From a bacterium (lineage in GTDB: Bacteria; CLD3; SB21), in the NCBI GenBank assembly GCA_013360215.1, contig JABWCP010000013.1, positions 1-64,000 on the forward strand: a stretch of DNA of 64,000 bases. The letters run 5' to 3'. Both the position numbers and the translations under genes were made by a program. The notes under the pieces were generated by a model. The model made no database searches and was not told the DNA's origin. It worked only from the letters and a program-made list of their open reading frames with translations. This document shows positions 43,623 through 53,068 of this stretch, piece by piece (position 1 is the stretch's first letter; the number at the start of each line of letters is the position of its first letter).

Positions 43623-46600
43623 ATGCTCAAAGTACGTTTAACCGGTATTGCGGTTTGGGCCGCAGTGCTTCTGTCTTTTTTTGCACAAACGGCACACAGC
43701 CAATCCAATGCGCGCGGCATGTTCGAATTTGTGTCCCGCGTGGGAAATCCAGACGACGGCGCGACAGACCTCGTTTTGGACGGAAAAACGCTTTTTGTTG
43801 CCAATAAATTCAGCGGCCTTCAGATCATTGATATTTCCGATATCCGCCGCCCGATTATTCGCAGCCGTACCAAATCGGAAGGTCAAAATTTTGGTATTGC
43901 CAAAAAAGACAAGATGGTGTTTTTATCGGATAATAAAGCCGGTTTGGTTGTCTATGATGTTACCAGTTTGTCCAAACCTAAACTCGTGACATCCTTTGAA
44001 ACGCGCGGTGAAGCGTGGGACGTCCAGATCAAAGATAATTATGCTTTCGTAGCGGCCGGTCTTGCCGGTCTTCTCGTTATTGACATTACAGATCCCAAAG
44101 CGCCTAAAGAAGTCGGTTCTCTGCGTTTTGATAAAGATTGGGACTTTGCGCGTCAGCTTTTGATTCGTGAAAACCGTTTGTACCTTGCTGATCGTAAAGC
44201 CGGCGTACATATCATCAATATCGAAAACCCTCTTGCGCCCAAAGAGATCAAACGTTTTCCTACGCAGTTTGCCGAAGGTTTGGATGTGTGGGATAACTAC
44301 ATCTGTGTGGCAGACGGGCCGAGCGGTTTTGTGATTTTGGATATCACCAATCCCGAAAAAATCAGACAAATTGCATCGCAAACATTACCCGGCCATGCGA
44401 ATCGTATCTTCAAAGAAGGGCCGTACGTCTATATCGGTGTTGACGATGCGGGTATTCGCGCCTATGATGTGAGCAATCCGGCAAAACCGTTTTTTGATGC
44501 GCGCTACGATACGCCGGGTCAAACATTCGGTATGATCAAATATGATATTTTCCTTGTTGCGGCAGATTTGAATGCGGTTCTTTTTCTCACGCATAACAAA
44601 CCTCCGGTCATTACACGTTCCGGCGATAAGGTCATAGCCGAAAACCAGACGTTGCGTTTTAAAATCAAAGGTATGGATCCGGATAACAATCCGATCGGTT
44701 TTTCTGCCAATTTTATTCCTCAAGGCGCATCGTTTGATATCAAAGATACGGTTTTTTCGTGGACACCTTCTTTCGAACAATCCGGCGTATATGAGGGAGT
44801 AGTATTCTCCGCGACAGAAAAAACACAATCCGCATTATTTTCGCGTGATACGATCAAAATCACCGTAAATAATGTCAATCGCGCCCCGGCGCTTCCTTCC
44901 ACGGGAAATTACACGGTAGATGAAAATAAAGAATTGGCTTTTACGATCAATAAACCGACCGATCCGGATATCGAAGATACGACAAGCCTCAAAGTCGAAT
45001 TGACTAATCCGCCAACCGGTGCAACGTTTGACAGTAAGACGCTGGCTTTCAAGTGGGTTCCCGCTTACGATCAATCCGGTGTATACACATTGTCTTTTGT
45101 GGTGACGGACGGCAGTGGTGCAACGGATACCAAACAAACAACGTTGACGGTTAAAAACATCAATCGCCCTCCTATGTTTGATGCGCTTGCGGCATCGTTC
45201 ACGACGGACGAAAACAAGCCGGTATCATTTACGGTCGTCGCCAGCGATTTGGATAAAGAAGACGCCGGTAAGTTGGAGTTGGGTGGATTCAATATTCCTC
45301 CCGGCGCAACGTTTGACCGCAGCAGCGGTGTTTTAACGTGGACACCTTCGTATGACCAATCGGGCAAATACGACGGGATTTATTTTATCGTGCGTGATGC
45401 CGAAGGATTGAGCGACACCGTCAATACATCAATCACCGTAAACCACGTCAATCGTCCACCTTTCTTTGCTACCGTGGATGCGCAAAAGATTGATGAAGTG
45501 AAACCGTTATCATTCAAAATAGCGGCGGCGGATGCCGATGCCGAAGACGACGGCAAGCTGACAATCAAAGCGACGACCGTACCCCAAGGTGCAATATATA
45601 ATGAAATAACCCGCACCTTGACATGGACGCCGACCTATGATCAATCCGGCGACTATACGGCTGTATTCAAAGTAACCGATCCGGCCGGTGCCAGCGATGA
45701 AATGACCGTACCTGTCCAAGTCGTGAATATCAATCGCGCGCCAAGTATCGCTGCAGTTCCTGCGCAAAATGCGGATGAAAATAAAGCCTATACGTTGGTC
45801 GTAACGGAAGGAACGGATCCGGATAAAGAAGACGTAGGCAAGCTTACTTACAAAGCTGAAAATCTACCGCAAGGTGCGACTTTCGATCCGGCGACGCGTA
45901 CGATCGCATGGACACCGACGTACGATCAATCCGGCGTATATGAAGGTGTCAAAGTAACCGTTACCGATGCACTTGGACTTACAGCTACGACGACATTTCG
46001 TTTCACGGTCAAAAATATCAATCGTCCTCCGGTAATGGAAGTGATTGCAGCGCAAACTTCGGATGAGCAGAAACCGTTGGCTTTCCAGGTCAAATTTTCC
46101 GATCCGGATAAAGAAGATGCGAATCGTTTGACGGTAGCTGCGGCCGGAATGCCGCTAGGCGCTTCGTTTGCCGGCGGTAATTTTACGTGGACACCGACGT
46201 TTGATCAAGCGGGTAACTATACGGTTAAATTTACGGTAACTGATTTTGAAAAATTATCGGACACCAAAGAAGCGGTCATAACGATTAATAACGTCAATCG
46301 TCCGCCGGTATTGGCTGCGATCCTTGCGCAAGCCGCGACAGAAAACACTCCTTTCACATTTACCGTTCCTGCAGCGAACGACCCGGACAAAGAAGATGCC
46401 GGCAAGCTCACGTATAAAGCAGAAGGATTGCCGGAAGGTGCAAATTTTGATGCGGCAACACGTGTCGTCAAGTGGACACCGACGTATGATCAATCCGGCG
46501 ATCACAATATACGTATTACGGTTACGGATGTATTGGGCGTCGCGGATAACAAAGAACTCGTAATCAAAGTTAAGAATGTAAACCGCACCCCTGTTGTAGC

Positions 46601-47420
46601 GGATGTGGCCGCGCAAAACGGCGATGAAAATGCGAAGATGGAGTTTCGCATTGAAACCAGTGATCCGGATAAAGAAGATGCGGACAAACTGAAAGTAGTG
46701 GCGGAGCAAATGCCACAAGGCGCTACGTTTGCCAATAACACATTTAGCTGGACACCGACGTACGATCAAGCCGGGACCTATCGCGTAACTTTCCGCGCAA
46801 CGGATGTTGCCGGAGGATTTGCCGTCAAAACGGCCGTGATCACCATCAAAAATGTAAACCGCAATCCTGCCCTCGGTGCGATCAATAATCAGACAGCCGA
46901 CGAAAATAAATTTATGACATTTACAGTGTCAGCCAGCGATCCGGATAAAGAAGATCAAATTCGCTTAAATGTTACGGCTTCGGACCTTCCGAAAGGCGCG
47001 ACGTATGCGGCGGGTAAATTCTCATGGATGCCCGGATATGATCAAGCCGGAGATTATACGGTGAAGTTTACAGCTAAGGATCCAAGCGGCGGTGAAGATG
47101 TAAAATCTGTTTCCATCAAAGTGAATAATACTAATCGTGCACCGAAAATGAATGCTGTTGGGACAAAAAATGGCAAAGAAGGATCTGAAATTTCATTCAG
47201 TGCATCAGCCAGTGATCCGGACAATGATAATCTGTCGTTCAGCCTCGTTGGCGGCCCTTCGGGTGCAACTATGAGCAGTGATGGGAAATTTACGTGGACA
47301 CCGCAAACCGGTCAGTCGGGCACATTTAACTTTACAGTCAAAGTAAGTGATGGTACGGCCGAAGCGTCTGCTCCGGTTACCGTAATTGTTGCCAAAGCAC
47401 CACAAGGCGGCGGTCAATAA
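43623..47420 (+). CDS. Large secreted protein: LVIVD propeller plus ten Ig/cadherin-like repeats
   Basis: A 1265-residue exported protein. The ATG at 43623 has GGAG upstream, and the in-frame ATG at 43602 does not. After a signal peptide ending near AHSQ, residues about 30-325 hold LVIVD blades (LFVANKFSGLQIIDIS, AGLAGLLVIDITDP, SGFVILDITNP), a propeller predicted to bind proteins or sugars. Ten Ig/cadherin-like repeats of about 94 residues follow, each with NRxP, a DENK segment, a DPDKED-like Ca-binding loop and WTPTYDQSG. The C-terminus (IVAKAPQGGGQ) has no type IX or LPXTG sorting signal. Repeats are similar in DNA, so the gene can expand or contract. Probably an adhesin or surface-layer-associated protein (inference). 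Confidence 0.85.
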   Translation: MLKVRLTGIAVWAAVLLSFFAQTAHSQSNARGMFEFVSRVGNPDDGATDLVLDGKTLFVANKFSGLQIIDISDIRRPIIRSRTKSEGQNFGIAKKDKMVFLSDNKAGLVVYDVTSLSKPKLVTSFETRGEAWDVQIKDNYAFVAAGLAGLLVIDITDPKAPKEVGSLRFDKDWDFARQLLIRENRLYLADRKAGVHIINIENPLAPKEIKRFPTQFAEGLDVWDNYICVADGPSGFVILDITNPEKIRQIASQTLPGHANRIFKEGPYVYIGVDDAGIRAYDVSNPAKPFFDARYDTPGQTFGMIKYDIFLVAADLNAVLFLTHNKPPVITRSGDKVIAENQTLRFKIKGMDPDNNPIGFSANFIPQGASFDIKDTVFSWTPSFEQSGVYEGVVFSATEKTQSALFSRDTIKITVNNVNRAPALPSTGNYTVDENKELAFTINKPTDPDIEDTTSLKVELTNPPTGATFDSKTLAFKWVPAYDQSGVYTLSFVVTDGSGATDTKQTTLTVKNINRPPMFDALAASFTTDENKPVSFTVVASDLDKEDAGKLELGGFNIPPGATFDRSSGVLTWTPSYDQSGKYDGIYFIVRDAEGLSDTVNTSITVNHVNRPPFFATVDAQKIDEVKPLSFKIAAADADAEDDGKLTIKATTVPQGAIYNEITRTLTWTPTYDQSGDYTAVFKVTDPAGASDEMTVPVQVVNINRAPSIAAVPAQNADENKAYTLVVTEGTDPDKEDVGKLTYKAENLPQGATFDPATRTIAWTPTYDQSGVYEGVKVTVTDALGLTATTTFRFTVKNINRPPVMEVIAAQTSDEQKPLAFQVKFSDPDKEDANRLTVAAAGMPLGASFAGGNFTWTPTFDQAGNYTVKFTVTDFEKLSDTKEAVITINNVNRPPVLAAILAQAATENTPFTFTVPAANDPDKEDAGKLTYKAEGLPEGANFDAATRVVKWTPTYDQSGDHNIRITVTDVLGVADNKELVIKVKNVNRTPVVADVAAQNGDENAKMEFRIETSDPDKEDADKLKVVAEQMPQGATFANNTFSWTPTYDQAGTYRVTFRATDVAGGFAVKTAVITIKNVNRNPALGAINNQTADENKFMTFTVSASDPDKEDQIRLNVTASDLPKGATYAAGKFSWMPGYDQAGDYTVKFTAKDPSGGEDVKSVSIKVNNTNRAPKMNAVGTKNGKEGSEISFSASASDPDNDNLSFSLVGGPSGATMSSDGKFTWTPQTGQSGTFNFTVKVSDGTAEASAPVTVIVAKAPQGGGQ
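44598..47390 (+). repeat. Ten tandem ~280-base coding repeats
   Basis: Period about 280 bases (94 codons) inside the large gene, starting near 44598, 44877, 45162, 45450, 45732, 46019, 46297, 46578, 46857 and 47133. TGGACACCGACGTA recurs exactly or nearly so at 45909, 46188, 46473 and 46749. Middle copies are the most alike, and the first and last are diverged. Confidence 0.85.
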
Positions 47421-47444
47421 GTTTTAATAATGATCTGAAAAAAT

Positions 47445-47481
47445 CAAAGCCCTTTGGTAAAACAAAGGGCTTTGTTGTTTT
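47445..47481 (+). terminator. Terminator of the LVIVD/Ig-repeat gene
   Basis: Perfect 12-bp stem CAAAGCCCTTTG/CAAAGGGCTTTG (47445-47456 and 47463-47474) with loop GTAAAA, followed by TTGTTTT. Confidence 0.85.
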
Positions 47482-47661
47482 ATGCAATGATCCGCATGAA
47501 GATAAAAATGATCGAATAGAAAGTATTCTGATGTCGAATTCGAGGGCGAGAGCTACACCTGAATGTGACGAATGTGAATAGAATAGTCATTATATATAAG
47601 CTTATGGCTTATACCATGCTCTGACGTTTCGTAATAAGTATCATTACTGTTGGTACAAATG

Positions 47662-47693
47662 AAAAACCCGCTAAAGGTATTAGCGGGTTTTTT
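47662..47693. terminator. Bidirectional terminator before the DUF2147 gene end
   Basis: Stem AAAAACCCGCTAA/TTAGCGGGTTTTT with loop AGGTA, flanked by A-run on the left and T-run on the right. It can stop transcripts from either side, and it closes the convergent pair. Confidence 0.88.
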
Positions 47694-47723
47694 ATGATCA
47701 AACAAATAGAATGTAATTCCTAA

Positions 47724-48206
47724 TTAATTGGCGCGACTCCAATACGAAGTACGTCCGATCAATGAAAATCCTATGAATCCGCGGATTTTCAATTTATTCT
47801 GTTCCATGAGCTGCATATAGCATTTATAATCAGAGCCTTTTTTGGGATCATAGATCATACCGTTGCTCCATTCACCTTCAGCAGAATCATACGTGAAGTC
47901 CCGCAAAATCACCAAACCGATGATTTTTTGTGAGCGACGACCAGAATCGGGGTTTTTGAAATCTACTTTTTCGGCGCCAAGTTTGACTAAGGGTTCGCCT
48001 TCATTATCGCTTACATCATTGGCGTTATACGTAGGTTCTTTGAGCCATACGATTTTGCCAAAATACTGTGAACCTTGTTTGTAAATTTCGATCTGTGCCG
48101 TGCCTTCTTCATTGTACCACTTACCGATGATGGCATCCGGATCGCCCGCAAATGCGGCTGACAAACCGACTACCATAAGTAAACCGAGGATCATAAAACG
48201 CTTCAT
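47724..48206 (-). CDS. DUF2147-family exported protein
   Basis: A 160-residue protein with a signal peptide (MKRFMILGLLMVVGLSAAFA). DUF2147 features are clear: DAIIGKWYNEEGTAQIEIYK, YFGKIVWLKEP, GLVILRDFTYDSAEGEWSNG and YDPKKGSDYKCYMQL, then LKIRGFIGFSLIGRTSYWSR. It is a small lipocalin-like beta-barrel in the periplasm; its function in the family is not established. GGAGG lies near the ATG. Monocistronic, between a DEAD-box gene and the convergent repeat gene. Confidence 0.9.
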   Translation of the reverse strand: MKRFMILGLLMVVGLSAAFAGDPDAIIGKWYNEEGTAQIEIYKQGSQYFGKIVWLKEPTYNANDVSDNEGEPLVKLGAEKVDFKNPDSGRRSQKIIGLVILRDFTYDSAEGEWSNGMIYDPKKGSDYKCYMQLMEQNKLKIRGFIGFSLIGRTSYWSRAN

Positions 48207-48230
48207 ACAGCGCCTCCTTTGAATGATGAA

Positions 48231-49949
48231 TTAAGAAGAATGATCTTTCTTATATGTTCGTGATTTACGAAACGGGGAATCCTCTTTTGTGTGAGTTGAT
48301 CGTTTGGCGAAGGGCATACGCGGTGCGCCGCCGGAGCGTCCATCGGTTCGCTCGACGACGGCTTTTTTTCCGCCGATGGTAATGCCTGTGAGGGAACGGA
48401 TCACACGATCCACGGATTCGGCATCCACGCGGAACACGGAATGATCTTCATTGATAAATACTTTGCCTACTTGCCGTCCTTCAAGGCGCGCCAGATTACA
48501 TATTTTTCCGACAAGTGTGCCGGTTTGCAGATTGTGCTGTGCACCGACATTGATACGCAGTTCGGTCATCTCTGCACGCGGCGCATAGCTGCGGTCACGC
48601 ATTCCGCTACGCTGTCCGAAATTATCCGGTACATTAAGTTCTTTGTCGTCTTCGTATTTTTCCAAAAATTCACGGCAAAGCAAGGTTACCAAACCGCGCA
48701 TGATTTCTTCGGTTTCATATTTTTTGAGTATGGGTTTCCACCGGTCAAAATAACGATCAAACCCGGTCGGATTTTTCAACGCCTCTTCAAATTCTGTAAT
48801 CGTCCGGTCAATGTTGGCTTCCATGATTTCTTGTATGCCGGGAATCGTGGATTTGGTAATACGTTTACGTGTATTACCTTCAAGCCGACGAAGCTTATAA
48901 TTTTCCGACGGGGTTACCAGGGTAATGGCAATTCCTGTTTTGCCGGCACGTCCGGTACGACCGATGCGGTGAATATAGCTTTCAGATTCCATCGGCAGCG
49001 AATAATTGATGACGTGCGTAAGATCATTGACGTCAATGCCACGCGCAGCAACGTCCGTCGCGATCAACAGCCGTACGCCTTTAGCTTTAAATTTACGCAT
49101 TACATGCTCGCGTTGGGCCTGATTCATGTCGCCGTGCAAAGCCTCGGCTTTAAATCCTTTGAGTACCAAGCGCTCGGCGACTTCGGCGCATTGAGCTTTG
49201 GTTTGACAGAAAACGATCGCGTACATTTCTTTGGCGTGATCAATAAGCCGGCATAACGCTTCAAATTTATTATGTTCCTGTACGGCGTAATAAATCTCTT
49301 CCGTGTTTTCCGTCGTGGCCGTGTTTTTTTGAATTTTCACTTCACGCGGCTCGGTCATAAATCGTTTGGCAATACCGCGAATTTGACTGCTGAGTGTGGC
49401 CGAAAAAAGCCAGATGCTGCGTTCGGTGCCCGCATGCGTAAGAATTTCTTCGATTTCCTCCAGAAAACCCATGTCGAGCATTTCGTCGGCTTCATCGAGG
49501 ACAAAGTGTTTGATCTGCGAAAGCTGTAATGTGCCGCGATGCAAGTGATCTACAACGCGACCGGGCGTACCGACGACGATCTGCACGCCTTGGCGCAACG
49601 CACGGAGCTGTACGCCGATATCTTGACCGCCGTAAATCGGAAGAATGCGCAAGCGTTTATGTTTACTTAATTTTTTTAATTCCTCGCTGATTTGCACGGC
49701 TAATTCGCGTGTCGGGGAAAGAATAATAGCTTGTACCGTTTTAGCGGAGGGATCAATTTTTTCGATGAGCGGGATGCCAAAAGCCGCGGTTTTACCGGTA
49801 CCGGTTTGTGCCTGGCCTACAAAATCGCCATGGTGTGATAAAAGCAGAGGAATGGCTTTTGCTTGAATTTCAGACGGTGTGACAAAACCCATTTCTTCGA
49901 TGGCTTTTTGCACTTCGGGACTAAGAGAATACTCTTTGAATGTGGACAT
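48231..49949 (-). CDS. DEAD-box RNA helicase with DbpA-type RNA-binding domain
   Basis: Cytoplasmic ATP-dependent RNA helicase of the DeaD/CsdA group, used in ribosome assembly and cold adaptation. The start at 49949 (MSTFKEYSLSPEVQKA) follows AAGGAA; the frame reaches 49973 without such a site. 572 residues. Q motif, Walker A QAQTGTGKTA, PTRELAVQI, DEAD in LDEADEMLDMG, FSATL and HRIGRTGRAGKTG are present. The C-terminal DbpA RNA-binding domain is in LRINVGAQHNLQTGTLVGKI. The very end is basic and Ser-rich. No operon partner: lipA starts separately upstream. Confidence 0.93.
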   Translation of the reverse strand: MSTFKEYSLSPEVQKAIEEMGFVTPSEIQAKAIPLLLSHHGDFVGQAQTGTGKTAAFGIPLIEKIDPSAKTVQAIILSPTRELAVQISEELKKLSKHKRLRILPIYGGQDIGVQLRALRQGVQIVVGTPGRVVDHLHRGTLQLSQIKHFVLDEADEMLDMGFLEEIEEILTHAGTERSIWLFSATLSSQIRGIAKRFMTEPREVKIQKNTATTENTEEIYYAVQEHNKFEALCRLIDHAKEMYAIVFCQTKAQCAEVAERLVLKGFKAEALHGDMNQAQREHVMRKFKAKGVRLLIATDVAARGIDVNDLTHVINYSLPMESESYIHRIGRTGRAGKTGIAITLVTPSENYKLRRLEGNTRKRITKSTIPGIQEIMEANIDRTITEFEEALKNPTGFDRYFDRWKPILKKYETEEIMRGLVTLLCREFLEKYEDDKELNVPDNFGQRSGMRDRSYAPRAEMTELRINVGAQHNLQTGTLVGKICNLARLEGRQVGKVFINEDHSVFRVDAESVDRVIRSLTGITIGGKKAVVERTDGRSGGAPRMPFAKRSTHTKEDSPFRKSRTYKKDHSS

Positions 49950-50047
49950 ACTTTCCTTGGGAAACGCTGACATGAGAAATCAATAAATTATGACTATGAC
50001 GTTTTATGAAATATCAGCGGTCTTCATAAAAATCATAAAAGACAGGT

Positions 50048-51010
50048 TTATAAAATTTGGACGCTGTCGCGGCGAACAAAAGAATCGGCCACCACATCGG
50101 TCTGTTCATCGGCGTGATACGAACTCCGTACCAGCGGTCCGGACTCGACCACACGAAAACCCATAGCCAGGCCTTTTTCGCGGAACATGGCAAAATCATC
50201 GGGATGAACAAAACGATCCACGGGGATATGTTCTTTGGTAGGCTGGAGATATTGGCCGAGTGTGAGTATGTCCAAATCCACTTTTCGCAGATCGTCCATG
50301 ACGGCAAGTACTTCATCGTTTTTTTCGCCAAGACCGAGCATGAGTCCGCTTTTGGTGATCATGCCGTTTTTCTTGGAGCGATCGAGTACCTCCAACGTTT
50401 GTGCATAGTTGGCTTGAGGGCGTACGACCTGATACAAACGCGGAACAGTTTCCGTATTGTGATTGAGTATATCAGGGTGCGCATCAATGACGTTTTTGAG
50501 ATTTTCAAAATTGCCCTTAAAATCAGGGATCAGTACTTCGATGCGGCATGTGGGAATGGCTTTACGAATTGCGCGAATCGTTTCGGCAAAAATCATAGAA
50601 CCGCCATCTTGCAATTCATCCCGATTGACGGACGTGATTACGGCATGGCGAAGATTCATCGTTCGCACGGACTCGGCAACGCGCCGGGGTTCATCTTTAT
50701 CGAGCCATGTCGGTTTACCTGTTTTGACCGCACAAAAACCGCAACTGCGGGTACAGGTATCGCCGAGTATCATAAACGTGGCCGTGCCGCGATTCCAACA
50801 TTCGGACAGATTAGGGCAACGGGCTTCTTCGCAGACGGTATGCAGTTTTTTGGAACCGACAAGGTTTTTGATTTCCGAAAATTTTTCACCGATCGGAATT
50901 TTGACTTTGAGCCATTCGGGGCGCTTGAGCGGTTCTTTTTCCTGAACTTCTTCGGTTTTCTTTTTGATGTAGTCAACCTGTACGGAAGTCATCGGATATT
51001 GACGGGACAT
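50048..51010 (-). CDS. lipA: Lipoyl synthase
   Basis: Radical-SAM enzyme that inserts two sulfurs into octanoyl groups on lipoyl domains. It has 320 residues. The auxiliary cluster Cys are Cys60, Cys65 and Cys71 ([13 protein letters not shown]), and the radical-SAM cluster is Cys86, Cys90 and Cys93 ([10 protein letters not shown]). A conserved C-terminal Ser lies in [10 protein letters not shown]. lipB, which provides the octanoyl group, and lpdA, which uses the product complex, are elsewhere in the window. A 117-base gap separates it from the upstream 203-residue protein gene. Confidence 0.95.
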   Translation of the reverse strand: MSRQYPMTSVQVDYIKKKTEEVQEKEPLKRPEWLKVKIPIGEKFSEIKNLVGSKKLHTVCEEARCPNLSECWNRGTATFMILGDTCTRSCGFCAVKTGKPTWLDKDEPRRVAESVRTMNLRHAVITSVNRDELQDGGSMIFAETIRAIRKAIPTCRIEVLIPDFKGNFENLKNVIDAHPDILNHNTETVPRLYQVVRPQANYAQTLEVLDRSKKNGMITKSGLMLGLGEKNDEVLAVMDDLRKVDLDILTLGQYLQPTKEHIPVDRFVHPDDFAMFREKGLAMGFRVVESGPLVRSSYHADEQTDVVADSFVRRDSVQIL

Positions 51011-51126
51011 AGCGAACTTTCTTACTCCTCAGTTTCGAGACGTTATATCAAATCCCGACGCCAAAAGCAAAGGGAAAATGAATCATTTTAATCTCGGGTA
51101 TTCCTGCATTATTCGTCGTTGTTAAC

Positions 51127-51738
51127 TCATTTGACGTACACGATATCACCGGCGGCGATAAACTTGATCCGCCCTTCATTTTCTTTGGTAAAACCGACGG
51201 TTTTATCGGTTTCGCGGTCTTTCCATTCAGTCAGAACCTCTACGGTGCGAGCGCTCCATACTTCGATGCGGAGATTGTGCGTACCCTCAGGCAATTCGTC
51301 AAAGCAGCGCTGCAAATCACTTGGAAGTTCCATAAGCCAAGATGACCAATCTGATTCCGGTAGGGCATCACCGCGCGATTCGATTTCATAAATGCGTTTA
51401 CCGTTTTCGATGACGCGGTATTCGATCACTTCCGGCATTCCCCCCGGCAGGCCGCCCATGTGTACGGGGCTATATACGCGCCCAAAAAAAGTGTCGCCGT
51501 GATTAAATTGAGTTTGCAATAAGGGTTGTACCTCTGCGGTTTTACCGAGACGCGGGATTTCTTCTTTGGAAAAAACCACGGCGCCGGCACCCCACCATTC
51601 CTGCCCTTTTGTCTTACGGCGTTCATCATCCGTTTTTTTAATAATATGTTTGTGGAACTCACCTTGCGGCTGCTGTGCTGTGACCATTGCCACTCCTATG
51701 AAAGTAAATAGGATGCAAAACATGGTAAAAAGTTTCAT
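51127..51738 (-). CDS. Exported protein of unknown function
   Basis: A 203-residue protein with a signal peptide (MKLFTMFCILFTFIGVAM, cleavage near VTAQ). The mature part has a basic segment (HKHIIKKTDDERRKTKG) then EWWGAGAVVFSKEE and a beta-rich region with NHGDTFFGRVYSPVHMGGLP and GTHNLRIEVWSARTVEV. No named family is recognised. One Cys remains (QRCFDEL). It lies 51 bases downstream of the HIT gene on the same strand. Confidence 0.65.
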   Translation of the reverse strand: MKLFTMFCILFTFIGVAMVTAQQPQGEFHKHIIKKTDDERRKTKGQEWWGAGAVVFSKEEIPRLGKTAEVQPLLQTQFNHGDTFFGRVYSPVHMGGLPGGMPEVIEYRVIENGKRIYEIESRGDALPESDWSSWLMELPSDLQRCFDELPEGTHNLRIEVWSARTVEVLTEWKDRETDKTVGFTKENEGRIKFIAAGDIVYVK

Positions 51739-51789
51739 ACGGATGCTCCGTTTTTTTTATTTAACGCATAAGCAGAAAGGACAAAAGAA

Positions 51790-52134
51790 TCAGGCAGGGT
51801 TCCAACCCATCGGTTTGCCGCCAAGGATATGCAAATGAAGATGAAAAACTTCTTGGCCGGCGTATTTACCGTTATTTACGACGACACGAAAACCATTGTC
51901 TTTGATGCCGGCCGCTTCGGCGACTTTGCCTACGGCAAGTAATAATTTTCCGCCGAGCTTCGAATCATCGCCCGTCATGTCGGATAATTTTTCGATATGT
52001 TTTTTGGGTATCAATAAAATATGAGTAGGCGCTTTAGGATGCAGATCATCAAACGCGATAACATCGCTGTCTTCATATACAGGTTTGGACGGGATACGGT
52101 GATCGGCGATTTTGCAAAAAATACAATCATTCAT
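51790..52134 (-). CDS. HIT-family purine nucleotide hydrolase
   Basis: A 114-residue histidine-triad protein (HinT-like), which cleaves nucleoside phosphoramidates in the cytoplasm. The N-terminus CIFCKIADHRIPSKPVYE carries the Cys/His zinc-like site of HinT proteins, AFDDLHPKAPTHILLIPKKH is the core, and the active-site triad HLHLHILGG is at the C-terminus. It is 9 bases downstream of the glutamine-amidotransferase-like gene, so co-transcription is likely. Confidence 0.94.
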   Translation of the reverse strand: MNDCIFCKIADHRIPSKPVYEDSDVIAFDDLHPKAPTHILLIPKKHIEKLSDMTGDDSKLGGKLLLAVGKVAEAAGIKDNGFRVVVNNGKYAGQEVFHLHLHILGGKPMGWNPA

Positions 52135-52143
52135 AAAAAACTC

Positions 52144-53064
52144 CTACGCTATCGGTTTTTGCAAGTGCGGCAATTCGTAATAATTCATCAAGCCGTTAAA
52201 AGAGCGGCGAAGGAATCCCGGAAGTATGGCTTTGTACGTACGCAAAAGTTTATTAGGATTGAGAACAGATTGGATAAATTCTTCATACGCTTTATCACCC
52301 AACACTTCGATGATGTGTGATTTTTCGTCCGGATCGGTAAACCGCATTAAAATGGCACTCTTTTCAGCCTCGGGATGAAATTGTACGGACTCCATTTCAT
52401 CCGAATAGCGAATACCTGTGATCGCTTTACCGGCATGCGATTCCGATCCTTCAAAGGACAAAATGAGGGCATTCATGTTTTTTAGCCGCTGCGCATCGGG
52501 TTCGGTTACTTGCCAGTCGCGATTATCAAAAGCATAAAACTTGTCCTGAAGTCCTTCGAATAAATAATCCTGCCGACCTTCTTCGGAGCGAAAAATGGGA
52601 ACGATGCCCAGGTTACGTTTATCGCGCTGACTGATATATCCTACTTCAAATTTTTTGGCCATGAGTTGAAACGAATGGCAAATACCGAAAAAGTACTGCT
52701 TGTTTTCGTGCGAAAGGTTGTGCTCTAATATTTGATCTAAAAGTTTCGAAAACTTTTCTTCCCAGTCGGTTGTCGTCTCTTCGAGAGGGCTTCCCGGGCC
52801 GCCGCTGGAAATATAAATGTCGTACCCGTTTTCGGGCACTTCATTGCGATCGCGCACATGAAAATGATCAATCTGAAAATCGACCGCATAACCGTTGACC
52901 CGGACGTAATACGTAAAATTATCAATAATACGTTTGATATTGCGAATGCCTAGATTGCGCAGGCCGTTATTCATATCTAAAATAGCAATGCGTATCGTGA
53001 CCGAAGCGTGCCAGTCCAGATGCTGTTCCTGATTGAGAGAGCGTGCGAGTGAATCTGAGATCAT
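52144..53064 (-). CDS. Class I glutamine-amidotransferase-like protein
   Basis: A 306-residue protein with the class I GATase fold. The nucleophile is Cys129 in FGICHSFQL, and the His/Glu pair is His230 and Glu232 in VQFHPEAE. SSGGPGSPLEE carries the oxyanion loop. The amidotransferase domain stands alone, with an N-terminal extension and a C-terminal helical tail of about 60 residues (TYKAILPGFLRRSFNGLMNYY). It has no synthase domain, so it is GMP-synthase-like only in the GATase part; the acceptor is unknown. It starts 4 bases after the M50-like gene ends. Confidence 0.82.
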   Translation of the reverse strand: MISDSLARSLNQEQHLDWHASVTIRIAILDMNNGLRNLGIRNIKRIIDNFTYYVRVNGYAVDFQIDHFHVRDRNEVPENGYDIYISSGGPGSPLEETTTDWEEKFSKLLDQILEHNLSHENKQYFFGICHSFQLMAKKFEVGYISQRDKRNLGIVPIFRSEEGRQDYLFEGLQDKFYAFDNRDWQVTEPDAQRLKNMNALILSFEGSESHAGKAITGIRYSDEMESVQFHPEAEKSAILMRFTDPDEKSHIIEVLGDKAYEEFIQSVLNPNKLLRTYKAILPGFLRRSFNGLMNYYELPHLQKPIA

Positions 53065-53068
53065 ACGT

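Larger units (their letters stand above)
47421..47723. other. 303-base convergent intergenic region with two terminators
   Basis: Between the large repeat gene (plus) and the DUF2147 gene (minus). It holds the hairpins at 47445-47474 and 47663-47693. The 190 bases between them show no open frame of note or recognisable RNA. Confidence 0.6.

Noticed and set aside
44598-47390. Regular DNA repeats as a CRISPR-like or mobile array
   Set aside because: Repeats are in frame, about 280 bases long and encode Ig-like domains; no spacer structure.
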